Positions 26,829 to 37,242 of a stretch of 64,000 nt of DNA are shown piece by piece. Every line of letters begins with the position of its first letter. Position 1 is the first letter of the stretch. This DNA is from Chelativorans xinjiangensis. Its GTDB lineage: Bacteria > Pseudomonadota > Alphaproteobacteria > Rhizobiales > Rhizobiaceae. The notes beneath the pieces are model-generated. The model was not told where the DNA came from, searched no databases, and saw only the letters and a program-made list of their open reading frames with translations. The DNA lies in assembly GCF_009812055.1 (NCBI RefSeq), contig NZ_WQNH01000022.1:31351-95350 (forward strand), given 5' to 3'. Position numbers and translations under genes: made by a program.

Positions 26829-29183
26829 TCAAGAGCCGACGGGCTTCACATGCGCGTCCGACTTCGCGGCTCTCCGCGACCGTACCTCCTGCTGCCTTTC
26901 GGAGGACGCCAGAGCGGAAAACGACCAGCCGCTGGCGGACATCGTTTTGATGCCGGACGAAGTCAAGGCGGAGCCGAACAGAAAGCCTTGCACCAGATCT
27001 GGCCGGACGGTCGCCGCCAATATCTTTAACTGCGCAAACGCTTCCACCCCTTCGACGGTCACGGCAAGCCCCAGATTTCGCGACAGATCAACGACGCTTG
27101 TCAGCAGGCGTAGCGATCGTTCGTTCCCTGTGAGATCGGCAAGGAAACTTCCGTCGATCTTAACCTTGTCGAGGGGCAGAGTGTGAAGATAGCTGAGGCT
27201 TGAATAGCCCGTGCCGAAGTCGTCAAGGGCAATAGTCACTCCGAGCCCTCGGAGTTCCTCAAGATATTTGCGCGTCGAGATTTTGTCGTCGAGCAGAGCC
27301 GTCTCGGTGACCTCGACCTCCAGCCGATCGGGTGCAAGCTGCGCCTTCGCAAGCGCGCTGCGCACTTTGTCGACGACGGAGCCGCCGTGGAAGTCCTTAG
27401 CCGAGAGGTTGACCGAGACACGCAGATGTTCCGGCCAGTGCGCGCATTCATGACAGGCAATATCCAGGACCAACGCGCTGATCTCCGAGACGATACCAAT
27501 CTCCTCGGCGAGGGGAATGAAAGTCGCGGGTGAAATGGGCCCAAGCTCGGGATGATCCCATCGGCACAAGGCTTCGGCACCGATGATCTGCATGGACTGC
27601 ATGTCCACAATCGGCTGGAAGACGACACGGAGGCTTTTTGACTCCACGGCGCTTCGAAGATCGCCTTTCATGACCTGCCGGCTGCGGAAAGCCGCATCCA
27701 TCTCGGTCTCGAACAGACGCCAACCGTTCTTGCCCTGCTCCTTTGCCTTGTAGAGCGCTAGATCCGCTTTCACGATCATCGCGTCGACGTCCGTCTCGCT
27801 GACATGCGCCAGGGCCGCTCCGCCGCTGGCCTGGATGCGCAGCAGATGTCCGGCCACATCCACTTCCCCCTGCAGGCTTTCGAAGATGTCTGTAAGGCGG
27901 AGCGAAAAATCGTTCTCATCTTCAATTCGGTTGAAGAAGACCATGAACTCGTCGCCACCGAAGCGGCTGACTTTCACATCGTTGGAGGCCGCCGTCGACA
28001 ACTTCTCGGCCACGGCGTAGATGAGGCCATCACCGACAGGATGGCCAAGGGTGTCGTTGATGCTTTTAAAGTCATCGAGATCGAATACAGCCAAACCGCA
28101 AAGCCGCCCGCGGTCGCCCACTGCCATAAGTTCCGTGACTATCTCGTGGAAATACGCCCGATTGGGCAAGGTGGTGAGGCTGTCATAGCGCGCCATGTAG
28201 CGGATTCTCTCTTCCGCCTCCACGCGTTGTGTAACTTCCTCGAATATGAGCACCGCAAGCTCATCCTGGCCCCCGCGGGCCGAAAACTCCAGATAGCGCC
28301 CGTCTGTAAGTTTCAGCAGCACCTTTCGGTCGCGCCCCTCGCGCAGCGCATCGGTCAACTGCGATTCCGCGTACTGAAAATCCTTCATCTCAAGAAAGCC
28401 GCCGGCGACGCCGCGCATCAAAAGCGCCTTGAGACTGCGCCCGAGCACCTGATTGGCCGATCGGAAGCCCATCATCTCCGCCGCGCGGGCGTTGGCCACG
28501 ACAACCGTCCCCTCGGTGCCGAACATCACCAAACCGTGCGACATCGTATTCAATGCACGATCGAAACGGTGCGCCAGACGGCGCGACCAGGTACCTTGGA
28601 TTATTGCATCGAAGAGGACGGTCTGCACATTGTCCGACATCTTCTTGAGCACGAAGATGAATGGAACGAGATACAACCCCAGGATAACGAAGGCATACCC
28701 CCCCTTCAGAATCATGCCTAAGGCCATCGGGAGCACCACGGCAAGCGACTGAAGCATCACCATGGTCCTGGAGCCGTAGTTCCTGCCGACAATTGTGATG
28801 GTAGAGCCCATCACCACGGCGACCGAACCGATTTCTCCAAAAGTATCAGGCTTGTAGTAGAGCGTGACGAAGCAGAAGAGGCCCATCATGAGGGCCTGGA
28901 AAAATCCGGTGCAAAGGTAGTTTAGCTCCCACCGGCGGGCCTGCTCATAAGTCGATATGTTGGCCTTTTTCCCCTGCTGGATGTTGTAGTAGCGAAAGAC
29001 GCCCGCGAAAAACAGGATGATCGCAAATCCAAGGTATATGGGTTCTCCCGAAGTCGTGTAGACCAGATATGCGAGGAGGCAGTGGCAGACTCCGCCTATG
29101 AGCAGCACTTCGGCCTCGTTGAACAACGAGCGCACGAAGCCCACATAGACTTCTTCAGGAACATTCGATTTGCTTGTTTTCAC
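26829..29183 (-). CDS. Membrane GGDEF-EAL cyclic-di-GMP enzyme with PAS domain
   Basis: A 784-residue protein. Residues 1-200 hold about six hydrophobic helices (an unassigned membrane sensor). Then a PAS-like domain (MSHGLVMFGTEGTVVVANARAAEMMGF split over about 215-245), a GGDEF domain with intact SRFGGDEFMVFF, and an EAL domain with EALCRWDHPE, NLSAKDF, EVTETALLDD, DDFGTGYSSL, KIDGSFL, EGVEAF and QGFLFG, so all usual phosphodiesterase residues are present. No RxxD inhibitory site is seen just before GGDEF. Both activities may therefore exist. The upstream AHL-like synthase gene suggests a signalling context. Confidence 0.92.
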   Translation of the reverse strand: MKTSKSNVPEEVYVGFVRSLFNEAEVLLIGGVCHCLLAYLVYTTSGEPIYLGFAIILFFAGVFRYYNIQQGKKANISTYEQARRWELNYLCTGFFQALMMGLFCFVTLYYKPDTFGEIGSVAVVMGSTITIVGRNYGSRTMVMLQSLAVVLPMALGMILKGGYAFVILGLYLVPFIFVLKKMSDNVQTVLFDAIIQGTWSRRLAHRFDRALNTMSHGLVMFGTEGTVVVANARAAEMMGFRSANQVLGRSLKALLMRGVAGGFLEMKDFQYAESQLTDALREGRDRKVLLKLTDGRYLEFSARGGQDELAVLIFEEVTQRVEAEERIRYMARYDSLTTLPNRAYFHEIVTELMAVGDRGRLCGLAVFDLDDFKSINDTLGHPVGDGLIYAVAEKLSTAASNDVKVSRFGGDEFMVFFNRIEDENDFSLRLTDIFESLQGEVDVAGHLLRIQASGGAALAHVSETDVDAMIVKADLALYKAKEQGKNGWRLFETEMDAAFRSRQVMKGDLRSAVESKSLRVVFQPIVDMQSMQIIGAEALCRWDHPELGPISPATFIPLAEEIGIVSEISALVLDIACHECAHWPEHLRVSVNLSAKDFHGGSVVDKVRSALAKAQLAPDRLEVEVTETALLDDKISTRKYLEELRGLGVTIALDDFGTGYSSLSYLHTLPLDKVKIDGSFLADLTGNERSLRLLTSVVDLSRNLGLAVTVEGVEAFAQLKILAATVRPDLVQGFLFGSALTSSGIKTMSASGWSFSALASSERQQEVRSRRAAKSDAHVKPVGS

Positions 29184-29275
29184 AGCATGAACCCGTTGGC
29201 CAGGCTCACCAATGGCACAACCGAATTAAGAAAGCTTTATAGCTGATAACATTAGTGATTCTGCCGTGCGCGCCC

Positions 29276-32200
29276 TCACTCGGCCGCCTCGAGCAGCGGG
29301 TCGGGATCCGTCTTCCTGAGGCGGGCGATGAGGCGGGTGCGCTCTTCGGCTGCTTTCTTCGCGTTCGCCTCCTTCACGTGGCCGAAACCGCGGATGAGTG
29401 CGGGGACGGAGGCGAGCGCCGCGGCCGCTTCCGTGCGGCCGGGGGCAAGTGACACCTCGATCAGGTCGAGATCGGCTTCGTATTGGGCAAGAAGCCGGCG
29501 TTCCATGCGCCGCTCAGTGGAGCGGCCGAAGGGATCGAAGACGGTGCCGCGCAGGCGCTTCAGGCGAGCGAGCAGGGAGAAAGCCTTGAGCATCCACTGG
29601 CCGTAGCGCGCCTTTTTCAGGTGCCCCTCGGCGTCGCGCCGGGCGAAGATCGGCGGAGCGAGGTGGAATTCGAGGCGGTCGTAGTTTTCGAACTCGGCGG
29701 CGAGCTGGCGCTTGAAGGCGCCGTCGGTGTAGAGGCGGGCGACCTCGTACTCGTCCTTGATGGCCATCAGCTTGAAAAGATTGCGGGCGGCCGCTTCCGT
29801 CACCGCGGTGGAGCCGGGGGACACCTTCTCTTCCGCCGCGCGCAGGCGGGCGATGCGGGCGCGATAACGCTCGGCATAGGCCGCGTTCTGGTAGGCGGTG
29901 AGGAAATCGGCGCGGCGGGCGATGATCTCGTCGAGCGTGCGGGCGGGCTCTTCGCCGCCCGCGGGCGCGGCGCGGGCGACCAGGTCGCTGACGTGACGCG
30001 ACTCGTGCGCGGCGCGGCGGCCCCAGCGAAAGGCGGAGAGGTTCATGGAGACGGCCTGGCCGTTAAGCTCGATCGCCTTTTCGATGGCCTCTGCCGAGAC
30101 CGGCAGGCCACCAAGCTGATAGGCCATGCCGAGCATGAACATGTTGGCGCCGATGGAGTTGCCGAAAAGCACGGTGGCGGTCTTGGTGGCGTCGAAGAAA
30201 TGCGCCTTCTCCTCGCCCGCCGCCTCGCGCACGGCTTTCTTCAGCCGCTCTATCGGCAGTGAGAAATCGGCCGAGCGGGCGAAATCGCCCGGCATCACCT
30301 CCGCCGTGTTGGCGAGGAACAGGGTGTGCCCCTCACGTACGGTGGAGAGCACCTTGCGCGCGCCGGAGACCACGAGGTCGCAGCCGAGCACCAGATCCGC
30401 CTTGCCGGCAGAAACGTGGATGGAGTTGATGTCGGCGGGCGTGCGGGCGATCCTCAAGTGCGAATAGACGGCGCCGCCCTTCTGGGCCAGTCCCGCCATG
30501 TCGATGATGCCCGAACCCTTGCCTTCCAGGTGCGCCGCCATGCCAAGGATGGCACCGATGGTGACCACGCCCGTGCCGCCGATGCCGTCGACGATGCCGG
30601 CCCAGCCGCTGTCGAGCGGGAAAAGCCCGGGCTCCGGCACGCCTTCGAGCGGATCGCCGCCATCGGCGACGCCCTTCAGCTTCCTCGGCTTCGCCCCGTG
30701 CACGGTAACGAAGGACGGGCAGAAGCCGTTGACGCAGGAAAAGTCCTTGTTGCAGCTCGACTGGTCGATGCGTCGCTTGCGGCCGAACTCCGTCTCAACG
30801 GGCTGCACGGAGACGCAGTTGGATTTCACACCGCAGTCGCCGCAGCCCTCGCACACGAGCTCGTTGATGATCACCCGCTTGTCCGGGTCGGGATAGGTGC
30901 CGCGCTTGCGCCGGCGGCGCTTTTCTGCCGCGCAGGTCTGGTCGTAGATGAGGACGGAGACCCCCTTTACCTCGCGCAGGGTCCGCTGCACTGTATCGAG
31001 GTCGTCGCGGTGATGAACGGTGGTGCCGGCGGGGAAGCGCACGACGCCGTCGTATTTCTCCGGCTCGTCGCTGACGACGGTGATGCGCTTCACGCCTTCC
31101 GCGCGCACCTGATCGGCGATCATCTCCATCGTCAGCCCGCCCTCGTGCGGCTGACCGCCGGTCATGGCAACGGCGTCGTTGTAGAGGATCTTGTAGGTCA
31201 TGTTGACGCCGGCGGCGATGGCCGCGCGCAGCGCCAGGGTGCCCGAGTGGTTGTAGGTGCCGTCGCCGAGGTTCTGGAAGAAGTGCTCGCGCTTGGAGAA
31301 CGGCGCCTGGCCGATCCACTGCGCCCCCTCACCGCCCATGGCGGTGAAGCCGACCGTGCCGCGGTCCATCCACAGCGCCATGAAATGGCAGCCGATGCCG
31401 CCGCCGGCGATCGAGCCTTCCGGCAGCTGCGTGGAGGTGTTGTGTGGGCAGCCGGAGCAGAAATAGGGCATCCGGGTGGCGACATCCTTGGTGTCGGCCA
31501 GCATCGCCTGGAACTGCCGCAACCGGGCGACCCGCGCGGAAATCTCCTCCGAGGGGCCGATGACCTTGAGGATGCGCTCGCCGATGGTGATTGCGATATG
31601 GTTGGGGTCGAGCGCGCCCATGGGCCTGAAAAGCCGCTCGTCGCGTTCGTCCTTCTTGCCGATCACCGTCGGCTGCATGGAGGTGCCGTAAAGGTCCTCG
31701 CGCACCTGCACCTCGATCAGCGAGCGCTTCTCCTCGACCACGATCACCATTTCGAGGCCGCGCGCGAAATCCTTGATGTGCTCGAGGTCGAGCGGCCACG
31801 GGCAGGCGACCTTGAAGAGCCTCACCCCCAGCGTGTTGGCGCGCGCCTCGTCGATACCGAGGTCGGAGAGCGCCTGGCGCACATCGAGATAGCTGGTGCC
31901 GACGGTGATGATGCCGAGCTTCGGGCTGCGCCCGCCCGAAAAGACGATGCGGTTGAGCCCGTTTTCGCGCACGAAGGCGGCCGCCGCCGCGCGCTTGTAG
32001 TCGTGCAGCCGCTCCTCCTGGCCGAGCTGGTTCACCTCGTGGCGGATGTTCAAGCCCCCCGGCGGCATGTCGATCTCGGGCAGAACGATGCTCAGCCGCT
32101 CCAGCGCCACGTCGACGGAGGCGGTCGATTCAATGTTGTCCTTGACGCATTTGATCGCCGTCCAGGTGCCGGCGAAGCGCGACAAGGCATAGCCGTAGAG

Positions 32201-32749
32201 CCCGTAGTCGATCAGCTCCTGCACGCCGGCCGGGTTGAGGATCGGCACCATTGCGTCGACGAAGGCGAACTCGCTGGCATGCGCCACGGTGGAAGATTCG
32301 GCGGCGTGGTCGTCGCCCATCAGCGCCAGAACGCCGCCGTGCTTCGACGAGCCGGCGAGATTGGCGTGGCGGAAGACGTCGCCCGTGCGGTCGACGCCCG
32401 GCCCCTTGCCGTACCAGAGCGCGAAGACGCCGTCGTGCTTGCCCTCGCCCAGAAGCTCCGTCTGCTGCGAGCCCCAGCAGGCGGTTGCCGCCAGCTCCTC
32501 GTTGAGGCCGGGCTGGAAGACGACGGAGGACCTCTGCAGTTCGCCCTGCGCTTTCCAGAGCTGCAGGTCGAGGCCGCCGAGCGGCGAGCCGCGGTAGCCT
32601 GAGACGAAGCCGGCCGTATCGAGCCCGGCCTGGCGGTCGCGCTCGCGCTGCATCATCAGCATGCGCACGATGGCCTGGGCACCGGAGACGAATATGCGCT
32701 CCTTGGCGAGGTCGTATTTGTCGCTGAGCGAAACCTCGTGAAGCGTCAT
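29276..32749 (-). CDS. Indolepyruvate ferredoxin oxidoreductase-like fused enzyme
   Basis: A 1157-residue protein starting MTLHEVSLSDKYDLAKERIF (AGGAGG upstream; the open frame beyond runs into a repeat). N-terminal pyrimidine/decarboxylase domain (GYRGSPLGGLDLQLW), a TPP-binding half with GGIGCHFMALWMD and GDGTYNHSGTLAL near 485, an Fe-S segment CEGCGDCGVKSNC with further cysteines (about 630-665), and a C-terminal gamma-type 2-oxoacid domain. This is the fused IorAB-like form of Proteobacteria that oxidatively decarboxylates aryl or branched 2-oxoacids to acyl-CoA. The neighbouring 2-oxoacid-type TRAP transporter may supply substrate (inference). Confidence 0.92.
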   Translation of the reverse strand: MTLHEVSLSDKYDLAKERIFVSGAQAIVRMLMMQRERDRQAGLDTAGFVSGYRGSPLGGLDLQLWKAQGELQRSSVVFQPGLNEELAATACWGSQQTELLGEGKHDGVFALWYGKGPGVDRTGDVFRHANLAGSSKHGGVLALMGDDHAAESSTVAHASEFAFVDAMVPILNPAGVQELIDYGLYGYALSRFAGTWTAIKCVKDNIESTASVDVALERLSIVLPEIDMPPGGLNIRHEVNQLGQEERLHDYKRAAAAAFVRENGLNRIVFSGGRSPKLGIITVGTSYLDVRQALSDLGIDEARANTLGVRLFKVACPWPLDLEHIKDFARGLEMVIVVEEKRSLIEVQVREDLYGTSMQPTVIGKKDERDERLFRPMGALDPNHIAITIGERILKVIGPSEEISARVARLRQFQAMLADTKDVATRMPYFCSGCPHNTSTQLPEGSIAGGGIGCHFMALWMDRGTVGFTAMGGEGAQWIGQAPFSKREHFFQNLGDGTYNHSGTLALRAAIAAGVNMTYKILYNDAVAMTGGQPHEGGLTMEMIADQVRAEGVKRITVVSDEPEKYDGVVRFPAGTTVHHRDDLDTVQRTLREVKGVSVLIYDQTCAAEKRRRRKRGTYPDPDKRVIINELVCEGCGDCGVKSNCVSVQPVETEFGRKRRIDQSSCNKDFSCVNGFCPSFVTVHGAKPRKLKGVADGGDPLEGVPEPGLFPLDSGWAGIVDGIGGTGVVTIGAILGMAAHLEGKGSGIIDMAGLAQKGGAVYSHLRIARTPADINSIHVSAGKADLVLGCDLVVSGARKVLSTVREGHTLFLANTAEVMPGDFARSADFSLPIERLKKAVREAAGEEKAHFFDATKTATVLFGNSIGANMFMLGMAYQLGGLPVSAEAIEKAIELNGQAVSMNLSAFRWGRRAAHESRHVSDLVARAAPAGGEEPARTLDEIIARRADFLTAYQNAAYAERYRARIARLRAAEEKVSPGSTAVTEAAARNLFKLMAIKDEYEVARLYTDGAFKRQLAAEFENYDRLEFHLAPPIFARRDAEGHLKKARYGQWMLKAFSLLARLKRLRGTVFDPFGRSTERRMERRLLAQYEADLDLIEVSLAPGRTEAAAALASVPALIRGFGHVKEANAKKAAEERTRLIARLRKTDPDPLLEAAE

Positions 32750-32762
32750 GAGCTTTTTCCTC

Positions 32763-32885
32763 CTAGTGGTCTGACCCAAACAGATGGTACCCATCTGTTT
32801 GGAAAAGTCAGCCCACAAGCTATTGATCCGGTGGGGCGATTTGCCCTGACAGATGGGTACCATCTGTCAGGATCGCACCACTGGA
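32763..32885. repeat. Composite of two KpnI-centred palindromes (family 3), copies R2 and R3
   Basis: R2 (32776-32802) pairs CCAAACAGATGG with CCATCTGTTTGG around TAC. R3 (32845-32871) pairs CCTGACAGATGG with CCATCTGTCAGG around GTA and is followed by ATCGCACCACTGG exactly as R1 at 9816-9848. The left end CTAGTGGT and the right end ACCACTGG are inverted, so the two hairpins together look like one ~120-bp unit with terminal inverted repeats, while R1 is a one-hairpin version. Confidence 0.8.
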
Positions 32886-33354
32886 GGCAGCACGGCTCTG
32901 AAACGGCCTGCACCGTCGGACGCGCTTCTACCAATATATAGGTCACGCGGAAGGTGGTTATCCATGCCTGGCCGCATCCGGACAAAGGGCACGCTCTTCG
33001 GAGTCATGCGTTAGTTTTCTCTCGGCTGGCCATGGCGTCAAACGATTTCGAACCTGCGACAATAAAGAGCAAGGCTGCAACCGAATGCCTGTCGGCTTCG
33101 ACAGAAAATAGCGCGAACGGCGCGCCCCGCGCAGCATTGTTTCGGGCCGCGCCAGGACAATACGGCGGTTCGGGCCGATCCGCGGCGGTGGAATCGCCGC
33201 CGCCGCGCTTCCCTTTGCCGAGCGAAGCTGTTAGTTGCGCGCCGGTTTCACGGTAGCGGCCGGCCTTAACGGTCGACATTTGCGCCTACGCAATGCAGTG
33301 TCGCCAAAAAAGAACCGGCCCGAATGGGCGTCGGGGGAAATCCTGGAGGAGCAA
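32886..33354. other. Gap upstream of the TRAP genes
   Basis: 469 bases without a supported gene. The sequence is less GC-rich than its surroundings around 33000-33110 and should contain the promoters for the TRAP operon and possibly the oxidoreductase. No operator, RNA or repeat was recognised apart from the palindromes on its left. Confidence 0.5.
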
Positions 33355-33966
33355 ATGGCGGGGCTACTCGGCCTGTCGCGTTTTATCGATCGAATCAATC
33401 AGTTCATCGGCAGGCAAGTGTCCTGGCTCATTCTGGTGGCGGTGCTGGTCTCGGCCTACAACGCCATCGTGCGCTTTCTGGGCAACGGCCTGCCGGCCTA
33501 CCTGCCGATCCCACGTGCCTCCAACGCACTTCTGGAATTGCAATGGTATCTCTACGGCACGGTGTTCATGCTGGCCTCGGCCTACACCTTGCTGCGCAAC
33601 GAGCACATCCGCATCGACATCGTGTCGGGCAAGCTCTCGAAGCGGGTGCGCGATTGGATCGACCTGTTCTGCCACATCTTCTTCCTGCTCCCCTTCGTTT
33701 TGCTTCTGGTCTACCTCTCCTGGCCCTGGTTCCTGCGCTCCTTCCGCAGCGGGGAGATGTCCACGAACGCCGGCGGGCTCATCATCTGGCCGGCCAAGTT
33801 CATGGTGCTCGCCGGTTTCGTGCTCCTGACGGCACAGGCGCTTTCCGAGATCGTCAAACGGATTGCCGTCATCCGCGGCATCATCGACGAGCCCAATCCA
33901 CAGCACGAGCTGCACCCGACGGTGGAAGCCGCCATCGAGATCGAGGAGGGACAGGCCCGTGATTGA
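33355..33966 (+). CDS. TRAP transporter small permease (DctQ type)
   Basis: A 203-residue membrane protein with four helices; RVRDWIDLFCHIFFLLPF and the ALLELQWYLYGTVFMLASAYTLLRNEHIRID block are family marks. GGAGGAGCAA sets the start at MAGLLGLSRF. It is of the larger DctQ group typical of TAXI/TakP-like systems. It overlaps the next gene by 8 bases. Confidence 0.92.
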   Translation: MAGLLGLSRFIDRINQFIGRQVSWLILVAVLVSAYNAIVRFLGNGLPAYLPIPRASNALLELQWYLYGTVFMLASAYTLLRNEHIRIDIVSGKLSKRVRDWIDLFCHIFFLLPFVLLLVYLSWPWFLRSFRSGEMSTNAGGLIIWPAKFMVLAGFVLLTAQALSEIVKRIAVIRGIIDEPNPQHELHPTVEAAIEIEEGQARD

Positions 33967-35767
33967 CCTGATCGCCCACAATCTCGCGCCGATCATGTTC
34001 ACCTGCGTGATGGCGATGCTCCTGATCGGCTATCCGGTGGCCTTCACGCTTGCCGCCGGCGGGCTGTTCTTCTTCGTCATAGGTGTGGAGCTATCCTCGG
34101 TCTCCAGCGAAATCCGCCTGTTCTGGCCGCTTCTGCAGTCCCATCCCGAGCGCATCTACGGGATCATGTACAACGACACGCTCCTGGCCGTGCCCTTCTT
34201 CACCTTCATGGGCCTGATCCTGGAGCGCTCGCGCATGGCGGAAGACCTCCTGGATACGATCGGACAGCTCTTCGGCCCGGTGCGCGGCGGCCTCGCCTAT
34301 GCCGTTGTGCTTGTCGGCGCGCTTCTGGCGGCCACCACCGGCGTGGTGGCCGCTTCCGTCATCGCCATGGGGCTGATCTCACTGCCGATCATGATGCGCT
34401 ACAATTACAACGGCAGCTTCGCCACCGGGGCCATTGCCGCCTCCGGAACGCTGGCGCAGATCGTGCCGCCGTCGCTTGTGCTGATCGTCATGGCGGACCA
34501 GCTCGGCCGGTCCGTCGGCGACATGTATGTCGGAGCGCTGCTGCCGGCGCTCATCATTGTCGGCATCTATTGCGTGCTGGTTTTCGCCATAACCCTGGTG
34601 CGCCCGCAATGGGCTCCCGCCTTACCACCGGAAATCCGCACGCTCGGCGGCGGCGTGTGGTCGCTAGTCGCTGTGCTGGCGGCGGCAGTGGCCATCTACT
34701 TGGCCACCTACCACACCATCTTCGCCGATATGCGCGAAGAGGTGCGCATGGTCTGGGCGGCGACGACCGCCACGCTGGTCACCCTCGCCTTCAGCCTCGC
34801 CAACAGGCACTTCAAGCTCGGGATCCTGTCGCGACTCGCCGAGCAAGTGGTCATCGTGCTGATCCCGCCGCTGGCGCTCATCTTCCTGGTGCTCGGCACC
34901 ATCTTCCTCGGCATCGCCACGCCGACGGAGGGCGGCGCCATGGGCGCGGCCGGCGCACTGGTGATGGCGTTGGTCAAGCGGCGGCTCACCCTCACGGTGC
35001 TCAAGCAGGCGCTCGACGCGACGACAAAGCTTTCGGCATTCGTGATGTTCATCCTGATCGGCGCACGCGTCTTCGGGCTTACTTTCTACGGCATCAACGG
35101 CAATGTGTGGATCGAAGAGCTTTTGCTCAGCCTGCCGGGTGGCGAGACCGGCTTCCTCATAACCGTGACGATCATCGTCTTCATCCTCGGCTGCTTTCTC
35201 GATTTCTTCGAGATCGCCTTCATCATGGTGCCGCTCCTGGCGCCGGCGGCCGAAACGCTGGGCATCGACTTGATCTGGTTCGGCGTGATCCTGGGCATCA
35301 ACCTGCAGACGTCCTTCCTCACCCCGCCATTCGGTTTCTCGCTGTTCTACTTGCGCTCGATCGCACCGATGAAAGCGTGGAAGGACGAGGTTTCGGGCCG
35401 TCTGCTGCCTGCTGTCAGTACCGCCGAGATCTATCGCGGCGCCGTGCCTTTCATCATCGTCCAGTTCCTGATGATCCTTCTGGTCATCGCCTTTCCGGGG
35501 CTCGTCACCCACTATAAGAGCGAGAACGTCGTCGATCCCAGCCAAGTCGAGATCACCATCCCGACCTTCGGAGAGCAGGATGGGCTCGGCGGTTCGCCCT
35601 TCGGTGCACCGGCGGACACTGACGGGGGCGAGGGCGAGGAGAACGGACAGCAGCTGCCTGGCCTCGAGGGTCTGCCGCCGTTCGGCGCGCCCGAGGACGG
35701 CGAGGACGCGCCCGCGCCCTCGGCACCGCCGGCCGACGACCTCAGCCAGCCGCCGAGCTTCGACTGA
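33959..35767 (+). CDS. TRAP transporter large permease (DctM type) with low-complexity tail
   Basis: A 602-residue protein with GTG start preceded by GAGGAGGGA. About 12-14 helices; GALLAATTGVVAASVIAMG, SGTLAQIVPPSLVLIVMADQ, and IATPTEGGAMGAAGAL are DctM signatures. The last ~79 residues are not membrane: an acidic, Gly/Pro-rich tail with two PFGAP repeats (GSPFGAP and PPFGAP) and a run of Asp/Glu, probably disordered in the cytoplasm or periplasm. Such a tail is unusual for DctM. Confidence 0.93.
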   Translation: MIDLIAHNLAPIMFTCVMAMLLIGYPVAFTLAAGGLFFFVIGVELSSVSSEIRLFWPLLQSHPERIYGIMYNDTLLAVPFFTFMGLILERSRMAEDLLDTIGQLFGPVRGGLAYAVVLVGALLAATTGVVAASVIAMGLISLPIMMRYNYNGSFATGAIAASGTLAQIVPPSLVLIVMADQLGRSVGDMYVGALLPALIIVGIYCVLVFAITLVRPQWAPALPPEIRTLGGGVWSLVAVLAAAVAIYLATYHTIFADMREEVRMVWAATTATLVTLAFSLANRHFKLGILSRLAEQVVIVLIPPLALIFLVLGTIFLGIATPTEGGAMGAAGALVMALVKRRLTLTVLKQALDATTKLSAFVMFILIGARVFGLTFYGINGNVWIEELLLSLPGGETGFLITVTIIVFILGCFLDFFEIAFIMVPLLAPAAETLGIDLIWFGVILGINLQTSFLTPPFGFSLFYLRSIAPMKAWKDEVSGRLLPAVSTAEIYRGAVPFIIVQFLMILLVIAFPGLVTHYKSENVVDPSQVEITIPTFGEQDGLGGSPFGAPADTDGGEGEENGQQLPGLEGLPPFGAPEDGEDAPAPSAPPADDLSQPPSFD

Positions 35768-35792
35768 GGCTCGTAAACCTATGGACAAATGA

Positions 35793-35821
35793 AAGGCCCC
35801 GGAGCGCTGCTCCGGGGCCTT
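35793..35821. terminator. Bidirectional hairpin terminator between dctM and dctP genes
   Basis: AAGGCCCCGGAGC and GCTCCGGGGCCTT form a perfect 13-bp stem with a 3-base loop. It lies 26 bases after the large permease and 25 bases before the end of the convergent binding-protein gene, with a short pyrimidine stretch on the plus side. Confidence 0.8.
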
Positions 35822-35845
35822 CTTTGCGTGCTTTCCGTGCGGCGG

Positions 35846-36967
<1,122 letters not shown>

Positions 36968-37242
36968 TTATTTGGATCGTGAGGTTGAGTTGAGTCCGGG
37001 CGACCATGCGCATGGCGCACGCCCCCCCGAATCCACCGGTATCAATGGCATGCTCGACAGGGCAAGTCTAGCGCCGCACGGCGCTCCGAAGCGGTGGCAT
37101 GGTCCATCTATCCTCATGGTAAGATGCACGAATCCAGCGTGACCGATCCGCAGCGGGACGGCGGTTGGAAACGGGCGCGCGAGGCGCTACATGTCGGGCA
37201 GCCTCCGCGCCGCCGGAGCGCCAGGAAAGGCGGAAGGAAACC

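Noticed and set aside
30326..32602. 758-residue open frame opposite the oxidoreductase gene
   Set aside because: Shadow of the true gene in a GC-rich genome; no domain is recognisable, while the opposite strand has clear TPP and Fe-S motifs.
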